Origin: a virus
Virus record (IMG/VR): IMGVR_UViG_3300047369_000089
Location: 1 to 30,744 of that record
Direction: 5' to 3' (one strand)
Length of the DNA stretch: 30,744 bases
The notes below the pieces were generated by a model. That model saw only the letters and a program-made list of their open reading frames with translations. It was not told the DNA's origin and did no database searches. Positions 1-5,573 of the stretch are shown here, piece by piece (position 1 is the stretch's first letter; the number at the start of each line of letters is the position of its first letter). A program made the position numbers and the translations under genes.

Positions 1-209
1 CTTTCATTATCCTAGTCTTTTAAGTTGCTCAGGTGTTAACTTGAAGCCGTTAATAATTTGCTCTTTTTTGATTGTACCTTTTTCAATCGCTGAAAGAGCT
101 TTCTCAAATCTGTCATTAGGTAGAGTTTTCTCAAATCTGTCGCTAGGTAGAGGCTGCTTAGCTGCGTCTGTATCTACATCTGTAACAATGCCGAGAAGAC
201 AGCTCAATG
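1..209. repeat. Left copy of the 209-bp terminal redundancy
   Basis: Bases 1-209 match 30536-30744 throughout except one position, T126 against C30661. The repeat covers the 3' part of the ERF gene and the start of the downstream exonuclease reading frame. This shows that the contig closes on itself, either as an assembled circle or as a molecule with short direct terminal repeats. The sequence alone cannot tell these apart. Confidence 0.95.
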
Positions 210-549
210 AGTAGCGACGGAAGTAGGTCACTCCCGAACCAGCAGACTGAAAAATATTCATACGACTAGCCTCGTCTTGTGGTATCTCTGTAAGACTTTC
301 GATAGTTTCTCCAGTTTCTACATGGAATAAGATTGTTTGTATTGAGCTACCTTGTAGCAGTTGAGTAAATCCTAGTCCATGCTTTTCTAAAAGCGGATTG
401 ATAACCTCAAAGATAGTTGGTAAATCTGCATACTGGTAGTTATGACCTTTAGTAGATTTCGCTATTACTGGGCATTCTTGTTGGAAAGCAGCTAGACTCT
501 TGTAAATACTTAGCTTTCTCTTTTCTAATTCTTCATTAAAATTGTTCAT
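7..549 (-). CDS. erf: ERF-family single-strand annealing protein
   Basis: The 180-residue protein belongs to the ERF superfamily of phage recombinases. These anneal complementary single strands during recombination-dependent replication and repair in the cytoplasm. The conserved core is visible: an N-terminal YADLPTIFEVINPLLEKHGL stretch (about residues 40-60) and the signature AGSGVTYFRRYSLSCLLGI followed by DVDTDA near residues 104-129. Two in-frame nine-residue repeats follow, then a short basic tail. The stop codon TAA overlaps the ATG of the exonuclease gene (TAATG across the contig junction), so recombinase and nuclease form a translationally coupled pair like the Red and RecET systems. 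NinG lies immediately upstream. The 3' part is repeated at the other end of the window because of terminal redundancy, not as a second gene. Confidence 0.9.
   Translation of the reverse strand: MNNFNEELEKRKLSIYKSLAAFQQECPVIAKSTKGHNYQYADLPTIFEVINPLLEKHGLGFTQLLQGSSIQTILFHVETGETIESLTEIPQDEASRMNIFQSAGSGVTYFRRYSLSCLLGIVTDVDTDAAKQPLPSDRFEKTLPNDRFEKALSAIEKGTIKKEQIINGFKLTPEQLKRLG
98..151 (-). repeat. Two 27-bp tandem repeats in the ERF gene
   Basis: Units 98-124 and 125-151 are near-identical and in frame. They encode two copies of a nine-residue motif of the form DRFEK(T/A)LPN. They lie in the linker between the conserved ERF core and the C-terminal tail. The unit length is a multiple of three, so copy number can change without breaking the gene. 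Confidence 0.85.
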
Positions 550-573
550 AATCTTTGATTTTTGTTTGTAAAG

Positions 574-1113
574 TTAACGTTTATTCTGTAAAGTTTTAAG
601 TTTTTCTTGAAATTTCTTTTTTAGTTTTCTTAATTCGTCCCTTGTAGGCTTGTATTCTTTATGTGCCAATTCATGCAATTTAAGTAATCTCTCCGCTCCT
701 ATTCGTTTCTCTATGCCTATTTGATACTGTATGAGGTTTCCACGTCTATGTCTGTTACAAAATACACACTGACCATGTACGTTGTCTTCGTGGAAAGTTA
801 TATTTTTATGACCTCCAGAGCTGAAATAATGACCAGCATCGAACTTACCAACTAGCAATCTATTACAGCTTATGCAAGGCTTGTCTTTGTCTCTCTCTCT
901 TATGAAATCATTAAACGCCTTTTGTGCTTCCTTCATCAAATCTGTAACAGTTTTAAGCTCTTCCTTCTTTACTTTCTTTTCCTTGCTCCACTTTTTTAAG
1001 GCTTTCTTTTGTAGCTCCTCGTAATATTTGTCATTACATGGATTCTCTATGCAGTACTTTCGATTAAAGGATACTGGTTTAAATTCGTCTCCGCAGTTTT
1101 TACATCTTGGCAT
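574..1113 (-). CDS. ninG: NinG/Rap-like recombination endonuclease
   Basis: The 179-residue protein resembles lambda NinG (Rap), a structure-specific endonuclease that acts on recombination intermediates. An N-terminal zinc-ribbon-like segment holds CKNC at residues 4-7 and further Cys at 21 and 26. A long basic helical linker follows. The nuclease core then shows CISC (80-83), the DAGHYFS motif (92-98), and DNVHGQCVFCN (110-120) with GN, as in HNH-type Cys-rich nucleases. The C-terminus is Lys-rich. It starts on the base where the 83-aa upstream gene stops and precedes ERF by 24 bases, so it belongs to a recombination operon. Assignment to the family is secure; cleavage specificity is inferred from the family. 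Confidence 0.9.
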   Translation of the reverse strand: MPRCKNCGDEFKPVSFNRKYCIENPCNDKYYEELQKKALKKWSKEKKVKKEELKTVTDLMKEAQKAFNDFIRERDKDKPCISCNRLLVGKFDAGHYFSSGGHKNITFHEDNVHGQCVFCNRHRRGNLIQYQIGIEKRIGAERLLKLHELAHKEYKPTRDELRKLKKKFQEKLKTLQNKR

Positions 1114-1364
1114 TATGACAAAGTTTTAAATTGTGAATAAGGTCTTAACTTTTTCATGCTTCTAAAGTCTCTTGCTCTAACCTTAGAGTAGACCTTCTCT
1201 ATTAAGCCTTTTATTAAATGCTTGTTTTCTAGCTTTACTGGAAACTCAAAATAGTCTATTTCTATAATGTAATATTCGTTAGCTAGTTTTTCCAGCGTTC
1301 CAATAATTTTGCCATCGCTTAAAATCTCGCTTTGGTAGTCTGTCAATTTGTTAAAGTAAATCAT
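1113..1364 (-). CDS. Hypothetical protein, 83 aa, in recombination operon
   Basis: I do not recognise this protein. It is 83 residues, with alternating beta-type segments in the first 55 residues (YYIIEIDYFEFPVKL) and a basic C-terminal helix rich in Arg and Lys. No Cys pairs, signal peptide or membrane segment are visible. It is packed tightly, 3 bases after the helicase gene and overlapping the NinG start by one base, so it is almost certainly translated with them. A small accessory role in replication or recombination is a guess from position only. Confidence 0.7.
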   Translation of the reverse strand: MIYFNKLTDYQSEILSDGKIIGTLEKLANEYYIIEIDYFEFPVKLENKHLIKGLIEKVYSKVRARDFRSMKKLRPYSQFKTLS

Positions 1365-1367
1365 AAT

Positions 1368-2312
1368 TTAAAAATCTTCGTTAATAAATGTACTCAAATC
1401 TGCTAAAGGTTTCTTCTGTGGCTCTGCAAATTTCTTTTTACCGTCAATAAATTCATAGAAAGCTCCTTGTTTTATGTCGTATTGTAAAGACGTTAAGCCT
1501 TGAACTCCTACAATTTTAGGTTTTGCCTTGTTTATTTTAATATCTGTTACGCTACTTCCAAACTCTCGGTGTACAATTATAATACTTTTACCATTGTTTG
1601 CCCACTCAGAGCCTCCTTTTAAATCGTGCATGTCTGGCATCTGTGTCTTGCCATCTACTTTTTTACCGCTTTTAGGATGTATAATTGTATGAAAGTGCAA
1701 AGCGTTACGTTCAGCTAGTTCGTTTCTAAAGCTCAAAGTATCTTCTAGCCATTGGTCGTAACGTAACAAACCTATATCATGCTTCATATAGTTCCAGCTA
1801 TCAATCACAGCTGAGAATATACCTAGCTCTTTTTTATTGTCTGCTGAGAACTGCCAAAACTCTTTAGGAGTTAACGCTTTTGAATTATTGGCTTTCTTTG
1901 GGTCTAGTATTTTAAAGAACTCAAGAACAATAGGTAAGTAATGGTCTAGTTCTTCTGGAGTTACTCTGTTTTCAATTAGGCGTTTATTGCCATCTGAATC
2001 AATATAAAACTCTTCAAACTGTTTGCCACTCATTTTATGTATTAGCTTTCCTATAATCTCTTCAATAGTACCAGCGTCTGGCATGTGTATTAAGTGCTTA
2101 TGCCTGTAATGTCTTGAGCAGAACTTTAAACAGTCTAGCAGTACCTCTGTTTTACCACTTGCTGGAAGCCCACTCCAATCTGTGCATCCTCCTTCTTTGA
2201 TACTATACAAACTTCCTAGCGTGTTGAATCCTAAGTAGTATGTAATGCCTCCACCAGTATGGTAGTAATCCTTTAGTCGTTCTTTTATTTCGTTTTCTTT
2301 TACAATGTCCAT
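1368..2312 (-). CDS. DnaB/Twinkle-like replicative helicase (ATPase core)
   Basis: This 314-residue RecA-fold ATPase resembles the C-terminal domain of DnaB-type replicative helicases. The Walker A motif is GLPASGKT (residues 48-55). Later motifs include HTIIHPKSGKK (about 207-217), where DnaB and Twinkle proteins carry an H-P loop, and DLKGGSEWANNGKSIIIVHR (about 229-248), equivalent to the family's GS-x-x-x-x-N-x-x-x-x-V-x-R region. No primase or DnaB N-terminal domain is present, so it is a stripped-down helicase that may depend on host primase. It sits 3 bases downstream of the initiator gene, as a helicase next to its loader or initiator. An alternative is a RecA-like or RepA-like ATPase, less likely given the HP and GGSEWANN signatures. 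Confidence 0.75.
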   Translation of the reverse strand: MDIVKENEIKERLKDYYHTGGGITYYLGFNTLGSLYSIKEGGCTDWSGLPASGKTEVLLDCLKFCSRHYRHKHLIHMPDAGTIEEIIGKLIHKMSGKQFEEFYIDSDGNKRLIENRVTPEELDHYLPIVLEFFKILDPKKANNSKALTPKEFWQFSADNKKELGIFSAVIDSWNYMKHDIGLLRYDQWLEDTLSFRNELAERNALHFHTIIHPKSGKKVDGKTQMPDMHDLKGGSEWANNGKSIIIVHREFGSSVTDIKINKAKPKIVGVQGLTSLQYDIKQGAFYEFIDGKKKFAEPQKKPLADLSTFINEDF

Positions 2313-2315
2313 AAT

Positions 2316-2990
2316 TTAGCCTTTTTGTTTATGTTCCAAATTTAACCTTTTTACTCTATCTTCCAAAGATTCTTTTATAGGATCAATTGGTTTTTTATAT
2401 CGTTCGTTTAAATACTTGAGCGTATTGGTTAAAGTAGACTTCCAGTTTTTAATAGGTCTGTTGATTCCGTTTCTGTTTATGCTCCAGTCATTATCTACCC
2501 ATGAATAGTATCTCAGCTTTACATCTTCAGGACAAACGTTAGGCTTTCTTTTCAATGCGTGTTTTAAGTACTCTTCGACACTAGGTACTGAGTCTTTATT
2601 TACATTATTTACATTATATACATTATTGTTAGTTGTTATTCGTTTGTTGTTCGTTTGTTGCTGGTTTGTTATTTCGCTTGTTAGCAGTTGATATTTCAGA
2701 TAGTTAACTACTTGAATCTTAGTACCTTGCGAAGTTGAAACGCTTGTTATTTCGTTTGTTGATTTTAGACGTTTTATACTTGTGCGAATTTGTTGTACAC
2801 TTAGTCCAGTCTGATCAGATAAAACACTCAGACCAGTAACCAGCTCTCCAGCTTTTATGGTCGTACCTTTGTACTTCCTTTGCTTGTGATTTGCTTTTAA
2901 TAGTAAATACATAAACAACCGAAAAGTATTGTGGTCATCAAACCACTCCCACTCTAAGATCTGTCTGTGAATTTGAATGTATCCTTTCAT
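2316..2990 (-). CDS. Replication initiator-like protein with winged-helix N-terminus
   Basis: The 224-residue protein has the layout of phage replication initiators of the O/DnaD-like kind. Residues 1-100 begin MKGYIQIHRQILEWEWFDD and continue into a helix-turn-helix (about 60-85, with LSDQTGLSVQQIRTSIKRLK). An Asn/Gln-rich linker (about 103-132) is followed by a C-terminal helical region with RYYSWVDNDW and a basic tail. The linker is low-complexity because its DNA is an iteron-like repeat array, so the origin probably lies inside the gene as in lambda O. The neighbours are a DnaA domain IV-like gene upstream (overlapping by one base) and a DnaB-like helicase downstream, which fits an initiation module. 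The role is inferred from architecture and context. Confidence 0.75.
   Translation of the reverse strand: MKGYIQIHRQILEWEWFDDHNTFRLFMYLLLKANHKQRKYKGTTIKAGELVTGLSVLSDQTGLSVQQIRTSIKRLKSTNEITSVSTSQGTKIQVVNYLKYQLLTSEITNQQQTNNKRITTNNNVYNVNNVNKDSVPSVEEYLKHALKRKPNVCPEDVKLRYYSWVDNDWSINRNGINRPIKNWKSTLTNTLKYLNERYKKPIDPIKESLEDRVKRLNLEHKQKG
2596..2622. repeat. Three 9-bp DnaA-box-like direct repeats
   Basis: Three consecutive 9-mers read TTATTTACA, TTATTTACA and TTATATACA on the plus strand. The known DnaA box is TTATNCACA, so these match except for T in place of the first C of CACA. They lie in the linker-coding part of the initiator gene and next to a gene for a DnaA domain IV-like protein. A role as initiator-binding sites is an inference. 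Confidence 0.6.
2639..2761. repeat. Iteron array, probable origin of replication
   Basis: The 11-mer TTCGTTTGTTG occurs exactly at 2639-2649, 2650-2660 and 2751-2761. Degenerate copies are at 2661-2671 (CTGGTTTGTTA), 2673-2683 (TTCGCTTGTTA) and 2739-2749 (AACGCTTGTTA). They lie within the initiator gene beside a very AT-rich stretch (2590-2640) that could unwind. Iterons within the initiator gene are the classic arrangement of lambda and similar phages. Origin function is inferred, but the repetition is seen directly. Confidence 0.65.
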
Positions 2991-3334
2991 TAGTTATAAT
3001 TTTTAAATTGCTGCTGCAAGTTAATAAAATCTGTATAACTTTGACAATTTAAAAACTGTTGCTCAAATGTGTATACGTTTAAATCTGCCTTTAGCTCGTT
3101 TTCTATGAGCTTAAAGTCTTCGTATTTCTTGAGAGTGTTATAGTGCTTACGCATATAGATTGCCCAGTCATGCTTACGCCCAAACATACTACCAGTTTCT
3201 GTAAGATTCAAGCCCTCCTCTTTCAGCATATTGCAAATAATAGCTCTAGTGTAGACTATTTCTCTCGATCTGTTTGGCTTTTTTAGCTCTTTTCCTTCAA
3301 TGTAGTCTTTGATTTTTTGGATTTTTGTATTCAT
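2990..3334 (-). CDS. Stand-alone DnaA domain IV-like DNA-binding protein
   Basis: The 114-residue protein carries a region (about 19-69) that matches the C-terminal DNA-binding domain of DnaA. The run KPNRSREIVYTRAIICNMLK corresponds to the conserved helix with its Arg contact, and LNLTETGSMFGRKHD corresponds to the L-x-x-I-G-x-x-F-GGRDH segment. No AAA+ domain is present, so it cannot itself act as an ATP-driven initiator. At the recognition helix, the usual DHTT is replaced by KHDWA, which suggests altered box specificity. It overlaps the initiator gene by one base, and a cluster of DnaA-box-like 9-mers lies within that neighbour. It probably binds the phage origin or competes for host boxes. 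The fold call is confident; the role is inferred. Confidence 0.75.
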   Translation of the reverse strand: MNTKIQKIKDYIEGKELKKPNRSREIVYTRAIICNMLKEEGLNLTETGSMFGRKHDWAIYMRKHYNTLKKYEDFKLIENELKADLNVYTFEQQFLNCQSYTDFINLQQQFKNYN

Positions 3335-3529
3335 TTATTTTGATTTTATAGTTAATAATTCTGCTCTTACGTTTTGGAATACTTCATTAAATGTAGCACG
3401 TTTCGCTGGTTGTATTGTTTTAGCGATTTTAAGCGACTTTGACCTACTCGCTGGTATAAATACATTGTCAACATTAGAAGTGTAGTTAGAAGCGTTAAAA
3501 AACGCATGTATCTTTTTATTGTTATTCAT
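3335..3529 (-). CDS. Hypothetical basic early protein, 64 aa
   Basis: I do not recognise this 64-residue protein. It is basic, with a Lys/Arg/Ser-rich centre (PASRSKSLKIAKTIQPAKRA) and a short C-terminal helix, and resembles small nucleic-acid-binding or structural peptides only in composition. It directly abuts the DnaA-like gene, with no gap, and starts 2 bases after the 126-aa gene, so it is co-transcribed with replication genes. No motif allows a function. Confidence 0.65.
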   Translation of the reverse strand: MNNNKKIHAFFNASNYTSNVDNVFIPASRSKSLKIAKTIQPAKRATFNEVFQNVRAELLTIKSK

Positions 3530-3531
3530 GT

Positions 3532-3912
3532 CTATGAGTTTTTGTGTAATCGTTCGTAATCTCTCATTGAGTCAAACTCCATGTCTTCGTTACATGGCTC
3601 TTTCTCTGGTATCTCTCTAGTCTCGTGTTCAATGTCATAAGCTAGGTAATCTGTTAAAGGTAAGTCTTGAATGTACTCGTTACCAATCATCCACAAGTTT
3701 GTCTGCTTACATTGTTCAGTACTTGCTATATGCTCGTCATCATCGTTATAGATTTCTACACAGTCATCTTCTTGTTTACCCACTAGCTCAGTACCTTCTG
3801 AGTAAAGAACTTCTTTATAAGTTCCGCCTTGAGCTTTCCATATTGTAGCCTCATCAATTGCAGCTGTTGCCTTTATGATTCCGCTTTCGTTTGATAATAC
3901 AAATATTGTCAT
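3532..3912 (-). CDS. Hypothetical acidic early protein, 126 aa
   Basis: This is an unrecognised acidic protein. The first 35 residues look like a small beta-strand module (TIFVLSNESGIIKATAAIDE), and the middle and end are rich in Asp and Glu (YNDDDEHIAS, ETREIPEKEPCNEDMEF). Strong acidity and small size are common among early phage inhibitors, including DNA mimics, but nothing specific is visible. The start codon is preceded by the repeated leader ending ACACTTAGAAATTATG that also precedes two other early genes. Confidence 0.7.
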   Translation of the reverse strand: MTIFVLSNESGIIKATAAIDEATIWKAQGGTYKEVLYSEGTELVGKQEDDCVEIYNDDDEHIASTEQCKQTNLWMIGNEYIQDLPLTDYLAYDIEHETREIPEKEPCNEDMEFDSMRDYERLHKNS

Positions 3913-3931
3913 AATTTCTAAGTGTTTAAAT
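3910..3931 (-). promoter_or_regulatory. Repeated early leader, copy 1
   Basis: On the minus strand this reads TTAAACACTTAGAAATTATG, ending in the start codon of the 126-aa gene. The identical 20-mer occurs at two other early genes. The stop codon of the upstream gene (TAG) lies inside it. It probably serves as a conserved A/T-rich ribosome-loading region. Confidence 0.75.
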
Positions 3932-4106
3932 TTTTAATATATTTTATTGATTGGTTTTTCATGTGTTCAATATCTACCCATTCTAATAATTCAATAGTAT
4001 TGAAGACAATAGTAAATTCGTTTCCCATTTCATCATCTCCGATTAAAATAGTTTCGTTGTCTGATGTTGTCATAAACGAGTTTACATCGTGTATTGTTTT
4101 TACCAT
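3918..4106 (-). CDS. Hypothetical early protein, 62 aa
   Basis: This is an unrecognised 62-residue protein with a beta-rich core (ETILIGDDEMGNEFTIVFNT) and a basic end. Its last codons (LNT, then TAG) are written in the same repeat that forms the next gene's leader. The start is preceded by the same leader as the neighbours. A predicted plus-strand frame across it (3922-4128) has no supporting features. Confidence 0.6.
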   Translation of the reverse strand: MVKTIHDVNSFMTTSDNETILIGDDEMGNEFTIVFNTIELLEWVDIEHMKNQSIKYIKNLNT

Positions 4107-4123
4107 AATTTCTAAGTGTTTAA
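4104..4123 (-). promoter_or_regulatory. Repeated early leader, copy 2
   Basis: This is an exact copy of the 20-base leader ending in the start codon of the 62-aa gene. The upstream gene's TAA stop is at the leader's left edge, so its sequence serves both stop and start. Confidence 0.75.
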
Positions 4124-4425
4124 TCTAATTGAATATCTAATTCGTTACACAATTCTAATCCGTACCAATATACAATATTATTTACTAAGATTTCAGCGTT
4201 ATCAAAATCGGTTTGAACTTCTCCGTAGTTGTCACGTTCAAAGTCTTTGCATATGCTTATACCTTCAAATACATCTATATCGTGTTGTTTTAGCCATTCG
4301 GTACAATTATAGTATCCAAGTATGTAGTAATCTTCGTTGAACATATTGAAGTGTGTTACTTCATCAAAATCGTTCTTACAGTCTTCAATGTAAGTTAGTA
4401 GTTCTTTTCTAATTGATTGTTTCAT
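4120..4425 (-). CDS. Hypothetical acidic early protein, 101 aa
   Basis: This 101-residue protein is unrecognised. It is acidic and rich in Tyr and Asn, with alternating short helices and strands (DYYILGYYNCTEWLKQHDID) and no membrane segment. It lies in the run of small genes between the early promoter and the replication module. Its stop codon is part of the repeated 20-bp leader of the gene that follows. Confidence 0.65.
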   Translation of the reverse strand: MKQSIRKELLTYIEDCKNDFDEVTHFNMFNEDYYILGYYNCTEWLKQHDIDVFEGISICKDFERDNYGEVQTDFDNAEILVNNIVYWYGLELCNELDIQLD

Positions 4426-4469
4426 AATTTATTTGTTTTTTGTTTCTACTGTCATCGTTATTGTGCAAA

Positions 4470-4811
4470 TTAATCTACAATACCACCACCATAATACATA
4501 TTAAACCTCACACTTTCTGGTAGATTTCTATACCAAACAAGGTATTCATTAACCAAAGTCTCATCTTCAAACTTATAATGAGAGCCATTGCAATACCTAA
4601 GACTATGATTTTGTTTATAATATCTATTGAATATCTCCTCTCTTGAGCCCTCCCATTTCTCAACTCTCTTTACGACTGATTTTGTACTCTGATAACAAAA
4701 ACCACTTTCTGTTGTAACAGTTTTACTTTCATTATCCCAATACTCTACATTCAGAATATATACTACTTGTTGTCCTTTGTACTCTCCTGCAAATTGTTTT
4801 ACTAATTTCAT
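4470..4811 (-). CDS. Hypothetical early protein, 113 aa
   Basis: This 113-residue protein is unrecognised. It starts with two strands (MKLVKQFAGEYKGQQVVYIL), has a Trp/Glu-rich middle (VEKWEGSREEIFNRYYKQ) and ends in a Gly/Tyr-rich tail. It is soluble by appearance. It is preceded by a strong intercistronic hairpin at 4828-4845, whose partner stands upstream of the previous gene. Confidence 0.65.
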   Translation of the reverse strand: MKLVKQFAGEYKGQQVVYILNVEYWDNESKTVTTESGFCYQSTKSVVKRVEKWEGSREEIFNRYYKQNHSLRYCNGSHYKFEDETLVNEYLVWYRNLPESVRFNMYYGGGIVD

Positions 4812-4827
4812 ATCTATTTTGTTTTGT

Positions 4828-4845
4828 GGGGAGCATTCGCCCCCC
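4828..4845 (-). other. Intercistronic RNA hairpin, copy 1
   Basis: As minus-strand RNA this forms a 7-bp stem GGGGGGC/GCUCCCC with one G-U pair and loop GAAU. On the plus strand the same stem has an A-C mismatch, so the structure is better on the minus strand. No U-tract follows on that strand, so it is not a normal terminator. It may protect or process the early mRNA. Confidence 0.7.
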
Positions 4846-4851
4846 TTGTTT

Positions 4852-5100
4852 TTATTTTTTTTGTAAGTAAATCATGTGGCGAGAAATTTGCTCTTTCGAT
4901 AACCAGCCTTTAACACCTCTCGCTGTTTTCTCAGTTGACGAGCTCATCATTTCAAAAGATGTAATTCCGTTTCCGTGGAAGCTACCTTTTGAACATCCTA
5001 CAACGCTAACCCATTCACCATTTGGAAAATTAATTCTAGCGTGTATTCCTGTTCTTATTGATGAATGTTGTTTGAATTTTAAATCGTTAAATTTTTTCAT
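4852..5100 (-). CDS. Hypothetical early protein, 82 aa
   Basis: This is an unrecognised protein of 82 residues, basic, with a strand-rich start and Gly-rich centre (VVGCSKGSFHGNGITSFEMM) and a C-terminal helix. It is the second gene after the early promoter. It is flanked on both sides by near-identical hairpins and carries the TTAAACACTTAGAAATT leader just before its ATG. This flanking makes it look like a movable cassette, which is an inference. Confidence 0.65.
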   Translation of the reverse strand: MKKFNDLKFKQHSSIRTGIHARINFPNGEWVSVVGCSKGSFHGNGITSFEMMSSSTEKTARGVKGWLSKEQISRHMIYLQKK

Positions 5101-5119
5101 AATTTCTAAGTGTTTAAAT
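5098..5119 (-). promoter_or_regulatory. Repeated early leader, copy 3
   Basis: This is the third exact copy, ending in the start codon of the 82-aa gene and immediately preceded on the minus strand by the hairpin at 5120-5137. A divergent copy (TTTAAACACTTAAAAATG) precedes the tail gene starting at 22136. Confidence 0.75.
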
Positions 5120-5137
5120 GGGGAGCTTTCGCCCCCC
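5120..5137 (-). other. Intercistronic RNA hairpin, copy 2
   Basis: The stem is the same as in the copy at 4828-4845, with loop GAAA (a GNRA tetraloop). It stands between the first and second early genes, directly before the 20-base leader. One base in the loop is the only difference from its partner. Confidence 0.7.
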
Positions 5138-5149
5138 TTTGTTTTTGTG

Positions 5150-5410
5150 TTATTGTTCGATAAATTTAATAGTGCTTTTTAATCCTTTCTTTTTTTCGTT
5201 TAGCTCGATAGTTCCCCAGAAAGATAGTCCGCAGTTAGTGTGTATCTCGTGTACACATTCGAAGCGCATAGATTTAAAATTTAACCTTGTTCCTTCAAAA
5301 GAAAAGTGATTCCAATCACTTGTGAACTGTTTAGAGAATTCTGACTCAATCAATGAGCGAAAGTTATCCTCTTGCTTCTCTGTTAGTGATACTGTGTTTG
5401 TGGTAATCAT
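5150..5410 (-). CDS. First early gene, hypothetical, 86 aa
   Basis: The ATG at 5410 is chosen over one at 5443 because the upstream choice would place the -7 promoter box within the coding sequence. The product (about 86 residues, beginning MITTNTVSLTEKQEDNF) is unrecognised. It is a mixed alpha/beta, mildly charged protein with two Cys (ECVHEIHTNCG). As the first gene behind the early promoter/operator, it is likely made at once on infection. Takeover or counter-defence functions are common at this position, but none can be assigned. Confidence 0.65.
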   Translation of the reverse strand: MITTNTVSLTEKQEDNFRSLIESEFSKQFTSDWNHFSFEGTRLNFKSMRFECVHEIHTNCGLSFWGTIELNEKKKGLKSTIKFIEQ

Positions 5411-5430
5411 GTTTTTCGTTTTTGTTTCTA

Positions 5431-5461
5431 CAAATATAAACACAATGTTTATATCTCACAA
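5431..5461 (-). promoter_or_regulatory. Early promoter with embedded operator
   Basis: The minus strand carries TTG (5459-5461), a 20-bp spacer, and TATATTTG (5431-5438). This is the Bacteroidota -33/-7 pattern (TTG...TAnnTTTG). Arms ATATAAACA and TGTTTATAT around a TTG centre (5434-5454) form a perfect inverted repeat over the spacer and the -7 box. The promoter would start about 20 bases before the ATG at 5410. A near-identical element lies at 24390-24420, which supports function. Confidence 0.75.
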
Positions 5462-5500
5462 GTTTTAAACAGTTTTTTTTTATTTTTTTTTTGATACAAA

Positions 5501-5527
5501 GAAAAAGCCCCCATTTCTGAGGGCTTA
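5501..5527 (-). terminator. Intrinsic terminator after the lysis/phosphoesterase genes
   Basis: The minus strand gives stem AAGCCCTC/GGGGGCTT with loop AGAAAT and a following T-run. It separates the end of the late operon from the early promoter at 5431-5461. Stem, loop and layout closely match the terminator at 23899-23923. Confidence 0.85.
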
Positions 5528-5573
5528 AACAAACAATTAAAAAAACCTAACTAAATTATGAAGTACAAATATA

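Noticed and set aside
2596-2761. CRISPR-like repeat array
   Set aside because: The repeats are 9-11 bp, without regular unique spacers, and lie within a coding gene next to an initiator; iterons explain them.
3922-4340. Two plus-strand frames (68 and 74 aa) in the early region
   Set aside because: They oppose tightly coupled minus-strand genes that share a repeated leader; nothing supports plus-strand translation.
4874-5309. Plus-strand frames of 102 and 63 aa in the early region
   Set aside because: They overlap each other and oppose early genes with promoter, leader and hairpins in the minus direction.
5411-5443. Upstream start (ATG at 5443) for the first early gene
   Set aside because: It would lie within the inverted repeat and upstream of the -7 box, so the codon would not be in the mRNA from this promoter.
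5566-5573. TATATTTG on the minus strand after the phosphoesterase stop
   Set aside because: A transcript from here would end at the terminator within about 60 bases, there is no well-spaced TTG, and one such box by chance is expected in DNA this AT-rich.
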